A DNA stretch of 32,322 nt, taken from the NCBI GenBank assembly GCA_002683785.1, contig NYUB01000026.1, forward strand, positions 1 to 32,322, written 5' to 3'. The stretch comes from Deltaproteobacteria bacterium. Its GTDB lineage: Bacteria > SAR324 > NAC60-12. Positions 20,600 through 30,649 of the stretch are shown in pieces; the first letter of the stretch is position 1, and the number at the start of each line of letters is the position of its first letter. The translations under genes were made by a program, and so were the position numbers. The notes beneath the pieces are model-generated. The model had not been told where the DNA came from and did no database searches. It worked only from the letters and a program-made list of their open reading frames with translations.

Positions 20600-21415
20600 T
20601 CATGCAGATTGAAATTTCCACCGAGCCCAGGCCAAATCTTCGGAGGTCGTGATTTTCAAGTTTCCCGCCTCTCCCGGAACAGGATGGATTGATTTGCCGG
20701 TTTTTTCTAGTAGGGACGCATCATCCGTAACTTCCCAGTTTTCTTTTTGTGATTTTAATGATGCTTTCCAAAGATCCTCAAAGCGGAAACCCTGCGGAGT
20801 CTGTACGGCATAAAGCTCACTTCGGTCCAAAAGTTCACATGTTAAATCAGCTTCACTGAATGACCTCTGCCATGATTCCATGACCCCATTGGTTGCTCCT
20901 TCTCTAGGCAAGATTTTTCGCACCGTATCCTGAAGGGGGATGACTGGAACCGCCGAACCCTTTTCGCGGCAACCCTTAAGGACACGTTCAATCAGCTCTT
21001 CTGTACAGAATATCCTTGCTCCATCATGAATCAGAACCATATCAGGAGGTTCATCATTTTGATCGATTTGTTCCAGTGCTTTATGAACCGAATCCTGTCT
21101 TCTCTTCCCTCCTTCCACAAGAACCAATCCCTCCTGCTCCTGCAAAGGTTCGAGTACCGGTCGGTCTGAACTGGAAACTACAAGAAAAACAGTTCTGATT
21201 CCTGGAAATTGCCGGAAGGCTTTCAGTCCATATTCCAGAAGTGTCAGGCCTTTTGTTTCACTTGATATTCTCTCTGGAGAATTTTCAACAACCTCTTTTT
21301 CTTCCTGCAGATTCAACAATAGTTTGTTACGCCCCGCTCCCATGCGTTTCCCACTGCCGGCAGCGGCAATGACAACATCGACCGTAAACACCTTGCTGGA
21401 TCTCAAGGAACACAA
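20600..21415 (-). CDS. ispD: 2-C-methyl-D-erythritol 4-phosphate cytidylyltransferase
   Basis: VIAAAGSGKRMGAGRNKLLL, VLIHDGARIFCTEELI, YAVQTPQGFRF, TDDASLLEKTGKSIHPVPGEAGNLKITTSEDL. Confidence 0.95.
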   Translation of the reverse strand: MCSLRSSKVFTVDVVIAAAGSGKRMGAGRNKLLLNLQEEKEVVENSPERISSETKGLTLLEYGLKAFRQFPGIRTVFLVVSSSDRPVLEPLQEQEGLVLVEGGKRRQDSVHKALEQIDQNDEPPDMVLIHDGARIFCTEELIERVLKGCREKGSAVPVIPLQDTVRKILPREGATNGVMESWQRSFSEADLTCELLDRSELYAVQTPQGFRFEDLWKASLKSQKENWEVTDDASLLEKTGKSIHPVPGEAGNLKITTSEDLAWARWKFQSA

Positions 21416-21860
21416 AGTTTAAATTTTTCGAATAAGGAACCCTTTAGCAAATTCCCTGTTTTCCAAGTTCTTAACGAATCTGCTATCGTTTTCCAAGCCT
21501 GCTGATCCTTTGAGCATTGTTTCGATGTCGAAATGGGATCTATCTGTTTTTTTCCAAATACTCTTGCCTTCAAAAAGAAATCAACATAGATGAAAAGACT
21601 TAACAAAGTCCAGTTAAATCAATGCATTCTGCCGAAAATCATAGGAGTATTTTGGATAACAGGCTTGTCATTTAAATGCTTCAAATTAGACTGCGTATTT
21701 TAGGTTTAAATAAAATCGATTTCCAAAATAAGAATTTTTTAGGAGTGATTTCCTTTTCAAATTTGTAAAATCAGGATTGGTTTAAAAGCACCGTATCTGA
21801 ATTCTAATGGATTATGGGAATAATTTCTTTTCAGCAACTTTTTGAAACCAGCACCAGTAT

Positions 21861-22748
21861 TTGACAATGAGCAGTAAAACAGCATTCATCGGTTTGGGAG
21901 TGATGGGTTATCCCATGGCAGGGCATCTGAAAAAAGCAGGACATCAGGTAACTATATATAATAGAACAGCCTCCAAGGCTGAGCAATGGGTTCAGGAATA
22001 TGGAGGGATGAAAGCATCCACTCCAGCGGATGCCGCAAAAGAGGCCGATTTCGTCATGGCTTGTGTGGGGAATGATGATGATCTTCGTGAAATTACTTGT
22101 GGAACGAATGGAGCCTTTTCAGGAATGAGTCAAGGTTCGGTGTTCATTGACCATACCACTGTTTCCGCAAAGGTCACTCGGGAACTGTCTGAAAATGCTG
22201 CTGAACAGGGATTTTCATTTCTTGATGCACCCATTTCTGGAGGACAGGCGGGCGCAGAGAACGGGATGCTGACGGTCATGGTCGGAGGTGATCCAGCAGC
22301 CTTTGAACGGGCTCAACCCGTGATGGACGCCTACTCCAGAATGATCAAACTTCTCGGTCCATCCGGTTATGGGCAAATGACAAAGATGGTGAACCAGATC
22401 TGTATTGCAGGATTGGTCCAGGGTTTGTCGGAAGGAATCCACTTCGCAAAGGCCGTAGGGCTCGATGTGGAGGCTGTGATTGAAACGATTTCAAAAGGTG
22501 CCGCGCAATCTTGGCAGATGGAAAACCGTTACAAAACCATGAACGAAGGAGAATACAATCATGGGTTCGCGGTAGACTGGATGCGCAAGGATCTGGGCAT
22601 TACCCTGGAAGAAGCACGATCCAACGGAGCGCATCTTCCGGTGACCGCTTTGGTGGATCAGTTTTATTCTGAAATCCAGGCGATGGGAGGCAGACGCTGG
22701 GATACTTCCAGTCTGCTGGTCCGGTTGGAAGACCGCAGGGAAAAATAA
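21861..22748 (+). CDS. NAD(P)-dependent oxidoreductase, 3-hydroxyisobutyrate dehydrogenase family
   Basis: AFIGLGVMGYPMAGHLKKAGHQVTIYNRT, FLDAPISGGQAGAENGMLTVMVGG, GQMTKMVNQ. Confidence 0.93.
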   Translation: MTMSSKTAFIGLGVMGYPMAGHLKKAGHQVTIYNRTASKAEQWVQEYGGMKASTPADAAKEADFVMACVGNDDDLREITCGTNGAFSGMSQGSVFIDHTTVSAKVTRELSENAAEQGFSFLDAPISGGQAGAENGMLTVMVGGDPAAFERAQPVMDAYSRMIKLLGPSGYGQMTKMVNQICIAGLVQGLSEGIHFAKAVGLDVEAVIETISKGAAQSWQMENRYKTMNEGEYNHGFAVDWMRKDLGITLEEARSNGAHLPVTALVDQFYSEIQAMGGRRWDTSSLLVRLEDRREK

Positions 22749-22775
22749 AAACCCTCAAAAATAAGGAATCCTGGA

Positions 22776-24212
22776 TTGGAAGGAAAAGTTCTGATAGACG
22801 GAAAATGGCAAAATCCTGAATCTGGGGATTGCCTTTCTGTGACAGATCCCAGTGACGGAACAGAATTCTCGAAAATTGCTCGAGGCAAAGCCGAAGATGT
22901 GGAAAAAGCAGTCAAATCTGCTCAAGCGGCTTTAGACGGAGAGTGGGGCCGGATGATCCCTGTGGAACGGGGAAGGCTTCTCCACGCATTGGGCCAGCAG
23001 ATTTTGGAACATGAAGAGGAACTGGCAGAGCTCGAATCGAGGGATGTCGGCAAACCTCTACGCCAGTCACGGATTGATGTCCGGGCCTGTGCCAGATATT
23101 TCGAGTTTTATGCCGGAGCAGTGGACAAGATCCATGGTCAGACCATTCCCTACCTCGAAGGTTATACCGTTCTTACCCTGAGGGAGCCACATGGAGTGAC
23201 AGGACATATCATCCCTTGGAATTATCCGATGCAGATCATTGGACGTACCATCGGCGGGGCCCTGACCATGGGCAATGCCTGCGTGCTCAAACCGGGTGAA
23301 GAAGCTTCCCTGACATCCTTGAAAATCGGAGAATTGAGCCAAAAAGCAGGATTTCCTGCAGGGGTCTTCAACATCGTTCCGGGTTTGGGTGAAGAAGCCG
23401 GTGAAGCCCTTTTAAAAAACCCAGGGGTGGACCACTATTCTTTTACCGGTTCCACGGAGATCGGGATAAAGGTCCAGAAGGAAGCAGCACAGCGTGCAGT
23501 ACCCGTCACCCTGGAATTGGGAGGAAAATCCCCCCAGTTGGTTTTTGCCGATGCTGATCTGGAAAAAGCCCTCCCCTTTCTGGTCAATGCAGCCATTCAG
23601 AATGCAGGGCAAACGTGTTCCGCCGCAACCCGGGTGCTCATTGAAAAACCAGTTTTCGAGGAACTCTCTGAAAAACTGGCCAAGGCCATCAAAGCGCTTC
23701 GTGCTGGTCCCGCATTACACGATCTCGAATGCGGTCCTTTGATCAGCAAAACTCAGAAAGAAAGGGTGGAGGGATTTCTTCAGAGAGCTCGTCAGGATGG
23801 GATTGAATTCCTTGCGGAAGGAAGCATCGTCGAAGATGCGCCTGAAGGAGGGAACTATCTGGCCCCCTGCATGGTCGGAAGTGTGCCCCCCCGACACAGT
23901 CTGGCCCAGGAAGAAGTGTTTGGACCACTTCTGGTCACCATGCCTTTCGAAGGAGAGGAGGAAGCCATTGAACTCGCGAACAGCACGGTTTACGGTTTGG
24001 TCTCAGGGGTCTGGGCCCGGGATGGAGGTCGTCAACTGAGGGTTGCCAAGAGACTTAAATCCGGTCAGGTCTTCATCAACAATTACGGTGCCGGAGGAGG
24101 GGTAGAGCTTCCCTTCGGAGGAGTTAAATTAAGCGGGCACGGACGTGAAAAAGGGTTCGAAGCACTTTATGGTTTTTCAGTCACGAAAACCATAGCCATT
24201 CATCATGGATGA
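22776..24212 (+). CDS. Aldehyde dehydrogenase family protein (TTG start)
   Basis: GHIIPWNYPMQIIGRTIGGALTMGNACVLKPGEE, FTGSTEIG, VTLELGGKSPQLVFADADLE, NAGQTCSAATR. Confidence 0.95.
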   Translation: MEGKVLIDGKWQNPESGDCLSVTDPSDGTEFSKIARGKAEDVEKAVKSAQAALDGEWGRMIPVERGRLLHALGQQILEHEEELAELESRDVGKPLRQSRIDVRACARYFEFYAGAVDKIHGQTIPYLEGYTVLTLREPHGVTGHIIPWNYPMQIIGRTIGGALTMGNACVLKPGEEASLTSLKIGELSQKAGFPAGVFNIVPGLGEEAGEALLKNPGVDHYSFTGSTEIGIKVQKEAAQRAVPVTLELGGKSPQLVFADADLEKALPFLVNAAIQNAGQTCSAATRVLIEKPVFEELSEKLAKAIKALRAGPALHDLECGPLISKTQKERVEGFLQRARQDGIEFLAEGSIVEDAPEGGNYLAPCMVGSVPPRHSLAQEEVFGPLLVTMPFEGEEEAIELANSTVYGLVSGVWARDGGRQLRVAKRLKSGQVFINNYGAGGGVELPFGGVKLSGHGREKGFEALYGFSVTKTIAIHHG

Positions 24213-24961
24213 ACATGAGACTCAAAGATAAAACAGCAATTGTCACCGGTGCCGGGTCAGGTTTTGGTCGGGGCATCGCAACCCGGTTTGCCCTTGAGGG
24301 TGCAAGAGTGGGAGTCATTGACATCAATCATGATTCCGCTGTGCAGGTGGCAAATGAAATTGGAGAATCCGCATTTGCCATGGAAGCGGATGTCAGCAGC
24401 GATGAAGATGTTTCTCAGATGGTTCAGCAGAGTTTGTATCGTTTCGGAAAATTAGACATTCTGGTGAATAATGCTGGGACAACTCATCGTAACCGTCCGA
24501 TGACTGAGGTAACCGAGGAAGAGTACGAACGTATTTTTTCGGTCAACGTCAAATCAGTTTTTCTGAGTGCAAGACATGTGGTTCCGTTGATGAAAAAACA
24601 GGGTTACGGGGTGATCCTGAATGTGGCCTCGACTGCCGGAGTCAGACCCCGGCCAGGGCTGGTCTGGTATAATACATCCAAAGGCGCAATGATGACCGCA
24701 ACGAAAGCGATGGCCATTGAATTGGCTCCGGATAAAATCCGTGTCAATGCCATCAATCCAGTGGCCGGTGAAACGGGGATGCTTCACCTTTTTATGGGAG
24801 AAGATACTCCCGAAAAACGTGCACAGTTTATCTCAACCATTCCCTTGGGGAGACTCAGCCTTCCTAAAGACATGGCAAATGCGGCACTTTTTCTTTGTTC
24901 GGAGGAAGCAGAAATGATTACGGGTCTTTGTATGGAAGTCGATGGAGGTCGCTGTATTTAA
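24209..24961 (+). CDS. SDR family oxidoreductase
   Basis: AIVTGAGSGFGRGIATRFALEGARVGVIDI, LVNNAG, YNTSKGA; overlaps the ALDH stop by 4 nt (in-frame ATG at 24215 is an alternative start). Confidence 0.95.
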   Translation: MNMRLKDKTAIVTGAGSGFGRGIATRFALEGARVGVIDINHDSAVQVANEIGESAFAMEADVSSDEDVSQMVQQSLYRFGKLDILVNNAGTTHRNRPMTEVTEEEYERIFSVNVKSVFLSARHVVPLMKKQGYGVILNVASTAGVRPRPGLVWYNTSKGAMMTATKAMAIELAPDKIRVNAINPVAGETGMLHLFMGEDTPEKRAQFISTIPLGRLSLPKDMANAALFLCSEEAEMITGLCMEVDGGRCI

Positions 24962-25006
24962 TAACAATCCAATTATTACTAATTTTTTGCGTAAATGGGT
25001 TAAAGA

Positions 25007-25447
25007 ATGATTGATAAAAAACTGATTGGTTATGAGTTTAAAACTGTGACCTTACCTGTGGAAGAAGGTCGATTGCGTTTTGTTGCTAAGGCGATTGGAG
25101 AAAAGAATCCTATCTACAGTGATCTTAAAGCGGCTAAGTCAGCAGGTCATCCTACCCTGCCAGCGCCACCGACTTTTGTATTCATGCTAGAAGTTGATGC
25201 AGTGGATCTTCAGGATTTGGTCCAACTGTTTGGTTGTAACTTGGGACAACTCCTCCATGGTGAACAAGGTTTTGTCTACCATGCTGCAGTTTATGCCGGA
25301 GACAGAATTAGCGTTAAAAAAAAGGTGGTGGACATTTATGACAAGAAAAACGGCAAGCTTGAATTCATCCTCACCAAAAATGATTTCATCAATCAGGACG
25401 GGGTCAAAGTTGCAGAAACAACAACTAACTACGTCATCAGGAATTGA
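25007..25447 (+). CDS. MaoC N-terminal-type (FAS1-like) dehydratase
   Basis: YEFKTVTLPVEEGRLRFVAKAIGEKNPIYSDLKAAKSAGHPTLPAPPTFVFML, HGEQGFVYHAAVYAGDRIS. Confidence 0.88.
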   Translation: MIDKKLIGYEFKTVTLPVEEGRLRFVAKAIGEKNPIYSDLKAAKSAGHPTLPAPPTFVFMLEVDAVDLQDLVQLFGCNLGQLLHGEQGFVYHAAVYAGDRISVKKKVVDIYDKKNGKLEFILTKNDFINQDGVKVAETTTNYVIRN

Positions 25448-25456
25448 AAGGGATTC

Positions 25457-25873
25457 ATGTCAAAACCATCTTATGCATCTGTTCAGGTTGGGGACGAAAT
25501 TCCATCACTTTCCACCGAACCGATTACCCGTCATACTCTGGCTCTCTATTGTGGGGCTTCTGGAGATCACAATCCCATCCATGTAGACATTGATTATGCT
25601 AAGGAATCGGGACTGGATGATGTGATCGCTCATGGGATGCTTTCAATGGCCTACCTCGGCAGACTGGTCACCAACTGGGTTTCTCAGGAATCTGTTCGGG
25701 AACTAAAAACCCGATTCACCGCGATGACCCTCGTGGGTGATACCGTCACCTGTCGTGGAAAAATTACGGAAAAATTCACTGAATCCGGAGAAAACCGTGT
25801 CCGCCTGGAACTCACCGCTGAAACCCCACGAGAACAGTCCCTGGTTGGTGAGGCCGTCATTGCACTGGATTGA
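25457..25873 (+). CDS. MaoC family dehydratase / (R)-hydratase
   Basis: YCGASGDHNPIHVDIDYAKESGLDDVIAHGMLSMAYLGRL hydratase-2 motif. Confidence 0.92.
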   Translation: MSKPSYASVQVGDEIPSLSTEPITRHTLALYCGASGDHNPIHVDIDYAKESGLDDVIAHGMLSMAYLGRLVTNWVSQESVRELKTRFTAMTLVGDTVTCRGKITEKFTESGENRVRLELTAETPREQSLVGEAVIALD

Positions 25874-25876
25874 ACG

Positions 25877-27082
25877 ATGGCCGGACCCCTGGCCAGCCTG
25901 AAGGTTCTTGATTTTACCACCCTCCTTCCGGGGCCATTTGCCAGCATGATTTTGGCAGATCTTGGCGCCTCGGTGCTTCGTGTCGAGGCTCCTGGCCGTC
26001 CAGATCTGGTCCGCGAAATGAGGCAACGTGCTGGTTCCGTTTCCGCAGCACATGCCACCGTCAACCGTTCCAAAAGATGCATCTCCCTTGATCTCAAAGT
26101 TCCGGATTCCCTCCAGTTGGTGGATCAATTGCTGGAGAGTCATGACATTTTGCTGGAACAGTTCCGCCCCGGAGTCATGCAACGACTGGGACTTGGTTAT
26201 GAACAACTACAAGTTGAACATCCCAAATTGATCTACTGCTCCCTTACCGGTTATGGCCAAACAGGCCCTTACCGGGATCGAGCCGGACATGATATCAACT
26301 ACCTCGCACTTTCAGGCTTAAGTGAAACCAGCCGCAGAAAAGATTCCGGACCTGTTCCTTTTGGATTCCAACTGGCCGATATCGCAGGAGGATCTTATCA
26401 CATGGCCATGGCAGTCCTGGCTGCTGTCATACACCGTCAGCAGACCGGAGAAGGGCAGCACATTGATTTGAGCATGACCGATGCTGTTTTCAGCATGCAT
26501 GCTTTGGCAGGAGCCGAATGGCTCAGTGGTGCCGAAGAACCTTCAGCAGAAAACGGAATGTTGAATGGAGGAACGCTATATGATTATTATGAAACCCTGG
26601 ATGGGCGTTGGATTTCGGTCGGAAGCCTAGAACCTGTTTTCCTGAAACGGCTTTGTCTCCAGATGGGAATCCCTGAAGAGCAGAACAGCCACCTGGATGA
26701 TGCGAAATCACAGAACAGACTCAAAGAAAAATTACGTGCAGGTTTCAAAAGAAAATATTTCCAGGAATGGGTAGAAATTTTCCAAATGTTGGATGCCTGT
26801 GTGGAACCGGTACTCACAATGTCTGAAGCAGCAAATCACCCACAACTTCAGGAGCGCGGGATGATCAAAAAGGTGCCAAATGAAGAAGGAGACCTCATTC
26901 TACAAATCTCCTCCCCTTTTCGTTTTTCAAAGACTCCTGTGAATTCTGGATTTTCCGGTCAAATCCCGGGAGCCGACACCTTGTCCACCCTCAGGGAACT
27001 GGGATGGGAAGATGAGAGAATCAAAGCATTTCTTGAAACTGGTGCCTGCGGAGTAGGTTTTAGAGGGGATAGTAATAATTGA
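25877..27082 (+). CDS. CaiB/BaiF family (type III) CoA-transferase
   Basis: VLDFTTLLPGPFASMILADLGASVLRVEAPGRPDLVREM, NRSKRCISLDLKVPD, YCSLTGYGQTGPYRDRAGHDINYLALSG. Confidence 0.95.
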   Translation: MAGPLASLKVLDFTTLLPGPFASMILADLGASVLRVEAPGRPDLVREMRQRAGSVSAAHATVNRSKRCISLDLKVPDSLQLVDQLLESHDILLEQFRPGVMQRLGLGYEQLQVEHPKLIYCSLTGYGQTGPYRDRAGHDINYLALSGLSETSRRKDSGPVPFGFQLADIAGGSYHMAMAVLAAVIHRQQTGEGQHIDLSMTDAVFSMHALAGAEWLSGAEEPSAENGMLNGGTLYDYYETLDGRWISVGSLEPVFLKRLCLQMGIPEEQNSHLDDAKSQNRLKEKLRAGFKRKYFQEWVEIFQMLDACVEPVLTMSEAANHPQLQERGMIKKVPNEEGDLILQISSPFRFSKTPVNSGFSGQIPGADTLSTLRELGWEDERIKAFLETGACGVGFRGDSNN

Positions 27083-27857
27083 GAAAGAGAGTTTGAATCT
27101 GACTGTTTTTCAACATCGGATTGCTTTCGGAACGGCTCAGAGGAAGATGCCAACTTTGTGAAATTCGAAGAGACAGCATTAGATTCCTAGTCGCAAAATA
27201 CACTCCTCCCAGATTGAGTTGGATTGCAGTTTCAGAATGAACCCCAGATGAACTGCCTGAACCCACAAATCCGGTACGACTGCTCTGCAGGCCCACGCCA
27301 AGCTGTCCGTGAAGGTCTCTCATCAATCTGGGATACCATGAAAACAACAAGGTATTTTGGATGCTTTCCAGTCTGGTCCCAGAGTCATTCTGGAAGCTGA
27401 GTGTTTTTCCGGTATCGATGATGGAAACCTGTCTTTCGTATTCGTAAGTCAGTTTCTCTTGTAGTAACCCAATCTGGAATCCTATTCCGTTAAGATCTGG
27501 TTGGTTGCTGACCACCTCAGTTCCATTCCCGAGCGTAAATCGGAGGTGACGAAAACCGACTCCAAAAAAAACCCCTTGCCATCTCAGTCCGCTGCCCTGC
27601 TTTAAGAATGATGGTTCACGGTAGGCACGGCGGGTTTCCACAAGACTGGATTCGGTTTTTAAAGACGTGGAAGATTTTTCTGTTTGAGCCAAAATTTTAT
27701 GAGGACTTCCCAAAAGTACCTGAATCATCAAAAGGCTTAATAAAATAATTTTGCATTCCAATTTGGAAAGCCCTGACTGGTAAATCTCCTTCAATACATA
27801 AATTATTTTTTGTTTGGGTAAAACAAGATTCATTACGATTCTTTCTAGTGTCATCAT
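27060..27857 (-). CDS. Predicted outer-membrane beta-barrel protein, translationally coupled to lptD
   Basis: Hydrophobic leader ending near PHKILAQTEK, alternating beta segments (GVFFGVGFRHLRFTLGNG, NLMLSLRISQSW), C-terminal LNYYYPL. Start overlaps the lptD stop; 3' end overlaps the CaiB gene by 23 nt. Confidence 0.65.
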   Translation of the reverse strand: MMTLERIVMNLVLPKQKIIYVLKEIYQSGLSKLECKIILLSLLMIQVLLGSPHKILAQTEKSSTSLKTESSLVETRRAYREPSFLKQGSGLRWQGVFFGVGFRHLRFTLGNGTEVVSNQPDLNGIGFQIGLLQEKLTYEYERQVSIIDTGKTLSFQNDSGTRLESIQNTLLFSWYPRLMRDLHGQLGVGLQSSRTGFVGSGSSSGVHSETAIQLNLGGVYFATRNLMLSLRISQSWHLPLSRSESNPMLKNSQIQTLFLNYYYPL

Positions 27858-30454
27858 CTCGCGAGTATTTTGTGCAGAGGCTGTTCAGGAAGGTCTGCTC
27901 CACCGAGCTTGAAGGTCAGTAAAAGGCTGCGCTCTACATATTCCTCTTTTTTACCGGAACTGGTGACGGTTTTATCTCTCGATTCATTCAAATTTAAGCC
28001 AATATCCCAGCAATTCGGCCGGTAATCGATATTGGCACTTGCCGAACTGAGCCGCCGCCGGAAAGCAGAACTTTCTGCATCAAGATCAACGGTTCCGGCA
28101 TAACCCAGGGCTAGCCTGTCACTGAATTCCACTGTCTGACCGAACCCGAAGGTCTTTCCTGCAGATACCGAAGTTCCATAAGGATCTTCATAAGCGGCCT
28201 CGTTCTCTCTAAAACTGACCATTGCTTTATTGTAGGCACTGACCCCGACCTCAACGTTGGCAGAGAATTCAAGAATCCGTCTCTTCAAATGATCATAACG
28301 ATTAAAATAACTCAGTGAGAGCTGAGGGCCAGGATGAATTCTGACATCGGTTCTCAGTGGCAGCAGGGGTTTTCCAGCGGGAGTTTCGTTACCTTTTGGT
28401 GCAGGTCCCTTAGATTGAAAATCGGGATCTTGCTTCAGCAAATCGTAATGCTGAATCAAATTCAGACTCGCTAGTGTCCAGGCAGGCCCTTCACGGCTGG
28501 GACGTTCTGTGATTCGTGATCCCGGGAGAACAACTCCTTTTTCAGCAAATGACATCAATTCATCACGTTCCTGGGAAGGAAGCTTTCTTCCAAGAACCTC
28601 TTCCAAGGCTTCCAACAGATCCATTTCAGAAGGATAGACCCTGTCTTTCAGCACTTCCAGACGCTGGACCAACTGCGGCCCAAAGCGAGAGTGCCTGAGA
28701 CGATTCAGTGAACGTCCCGTCAGGACAGCAGGCTTTTCCATATAACGACGTTTTGCTAAAAGGGTGTTCTCTATTCTGAGGGTTGCGAGTCTCCGGGTTG
28801 AAATAAGACTGCCAAAAGGGATTCCTGAAGCCGATGTCTGCTCTACATCCTCGATGTAATCATATTGAAGGCGCGGCACAATCTGATGTTTGAGACGGGT
28901 AAAAATTCCTCTTTCCCGGACAAACTGGCGAGAAATCGTCGTGTTCAGTTCCGCCTGAGCTTCATTGATTTCGAACCCGTATTCGTCTTCTGATGCAGGT
29001 CGAGTCGTACTCCAGACCTGGTATCGGGAAAAACGCCTGCCAATGCCTAGACTTCCTTTGGCAAAGCTGGTGGCTGGGAAATAATATTTGATTCGTGGTG
29101 TTGTCGTTGCACCAATCCCGTTCCACCCTTTTTCCCGGAAGTAACGGATCAGGCTGCCTGAGGCGTTCGCAGAGGCCGATTGGGAACCGGATTTCCAGAA
29201 AACTCGAGCATATTGAAAACTCAAAGCTGGAAGCTGTTGGACAGTGGTCTGATCATCGGTTTGACGATTGAGGAGGGCTTCCTCCAAATATTTTTCATGC
29301 TTTGAGACAGAAAGCGTAACGCTCCCTTTTTCAAATTGTCGATTCACTGAGCCGCTAAATTTTTGAGCTGTCAGACTAGGGTTTTGGTTTCGTTCATACT
29401 CTTTTTCAAACTGTCCGTCGCTGTAATTCAAGCTGCTGACAATCAACCGGCTTCTTTCGTCAAGCCGTTGGTTATGGTTGTAAACCAGTTTATAACGTTC
29501 AGGGCGCAAGTCCTTTTCGGAGATACTGTTTGCAGCAAGACTGCCGGCTTCCTTCTCAGGGTCACGTGGATCTCTCTCGAAATACCTTCGGAACTGTAGT
29601 TGACCGAACATTCCTTCCTCGAAGGCATATTGATATTCTGCATGCAGTCCATAGCCTCTCTTTTCTACCCACTCATACTGGAAGGTTAAATCATGCTCTT
29701 TATCAAAAGCCCAAAAGTAAGGGATTCCAATCCGGTAACCAAGGTCGAATTTTTCAGCGTTACTCGTATCCTGTCCAAACCCGGGTGCCAGAAAACCTGA
29801 CTTGCGGCTGCTCGTGGTGGGCCAGGCCAGGAAAGGAAAATAAAATACCGGGATCCCTTTGATCTTTAAAATGGTGTGTTCACTGGAACCAAAATTTTCA
29901 TGTCTATAATCAACCTGGTTTCCACTAATTTCCCAGAAAGGTTTTTTAGGGTTACAGGTGGTAAAACTGCACTCATTCAAAACAAAGTGACTTTCTCCCA
30001 GCCATTGCACTTCATCTGCAGTCATATAGGCTCGGTTTTCAGAGTCGTACATGATGGCGTTGTAAAAAACACCGGTTCTGGTTTCCAAATCCATCTCCAG
30101 ACGGTCCATAACCGCCAACAAATTTTCACGTTTGAAACGAACATATCCTTCAGCAATGGCAGTGTTCTGTTCTGGATCCAGCCGGATTTCAGTCCCCTCC
30201 AAGGTCATGTCTTCCCAGGTGATCAAGGCGTCATGGTAGATAAAATCTCCGGATTCAGGGTCATGCACATAACTGAGTGTTTCGATATTTACCGGGCTTT
30301 TCGCATAGACAGGACAACTGAAAAAGATCCATAGAAATACCTGGATTAAGGCGAAGGCCATACCCCAGGAGTTTGGAATCCGGATCTTAAGACTTCCTGA
30401 AGGAAAGAGTTTTGTATAAAACTTCACGAATTCTGGTTTTGAGTTTGAAAGCAC
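27854..30454 (-). CDS. lptD: LPS-assembly protein LptD
   Basis: OstA-like N-domain (ITWEDMTLEGTEIRLDPEQNTAIAEGYVRF), FVLNECSFTTCNPKKPFWEI, FYFPFLAWPTTSSRKSGFLAPGFG, long beta-barrel with YRPNCWDIGLNL near the C-terminus. Confidence 0.93.
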   Translation of the reverse strand: MLSNSKPEFVKFYTKLFPSGSLKIRIPNSWGMAFALIQVFLWIFFSCPVYAKSPVNIETLSYVHDPESGDFIYHDALITWEDMTLEGTEIRLDPEQNTAIAEGYVRFKRENLLAVMDRLEMDLETRTGVFYNAIMYDSENRAYMTADEVQWLGESHFVLNECSFTTCNPKKPFWEISGNQVDYRHENFGSSEHTILKIKGIPVFYFPFLAWPTTSSRKSGFLAPGFGQDTSNAEKFDLGYRIGIPYFWAFDKEHDLTFQYEWVEKRGYGLHAEYQYAFEEGMFGQLQFRRYFERDPRDPEKEAGSLAANSISEKDLRPERYKLVYNHNQRLDERSRLIVSSLNYSDGQFEKEYERNQNPSLTAQKFSGSVNRQFEKGSVTLSVSKHEKYLEEALLNRQTDDQTTVQQLPALSFQYARVFWKSGSQSASANASGSLIRYFREKGWNGIGATTTPRIKYYFPATSFAKGSLGIGRRFSRYQVWSTTRPASEDEYGFEINEAQAELNTTISRQFVRERGIFTRLKHQIVPRLQYDYIEDVEQTSASGIPFGSLISTRRLATLRIENTLLAKRRYMEKPAVLTGRSLNRLRHSRFGPQLVQRLEVLKDRVYPSEMDLLEALEEVLGRKLPSQERDELMSFAEKGVVLPGSRITERPSREGPAWTLASLNLIQHYDLLKQDPDFQSKGPAPKGNETPAGKPLLPLRTDVRIHPGPQLSLSYFNRYDHLKRRILEFSANVEVGVSAYNKAMVSFRENEAAYEDPYGTSVSAGKTFGFGQTVEFSDRLALGYAGTVDLDAESSAFRRRLSSASANIDYRPNCWDIGLNLNESRDKTVTSSGKKEEYVERSLLLTFKLGGADLPEQPLHKILAR

Positions 30455-30555
30455 CTCAACTTCAAATTGACTGAGGTCTGAAACGGGTGGGTTTAACTGT
30501 GGACATGAAAGAATATTTAAAAACAGCCTGTTCGGAAGTGCAATCTATTTGCCCT

Positions 30556-30573
30556 TAAGCCTTGTAAGGCTTA
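30556..30573. promoter_or_regulatory. Inverted repeat in the lptD / SNase-like divergent intergenic region
   Basis: TAAGCCTT-GT-AAGGCTTA: perfect 8-bp arms with 2-nt centre. Confidence 0.4.
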
Positions 30574-30649
30574 GAAGATCACATGGATTTTGCATGGAAA
30601 TGATTCTAATTTGAGATCTACTACCAAGCCACTCAGCAAAGTGAGTTTT

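Noticed and set aside
21403-21606. 67-aa minus-strand ORF overlapping the ispD start
   Set aside because: AT-rich spacer with no family features; ispD start context adequately explained without it.
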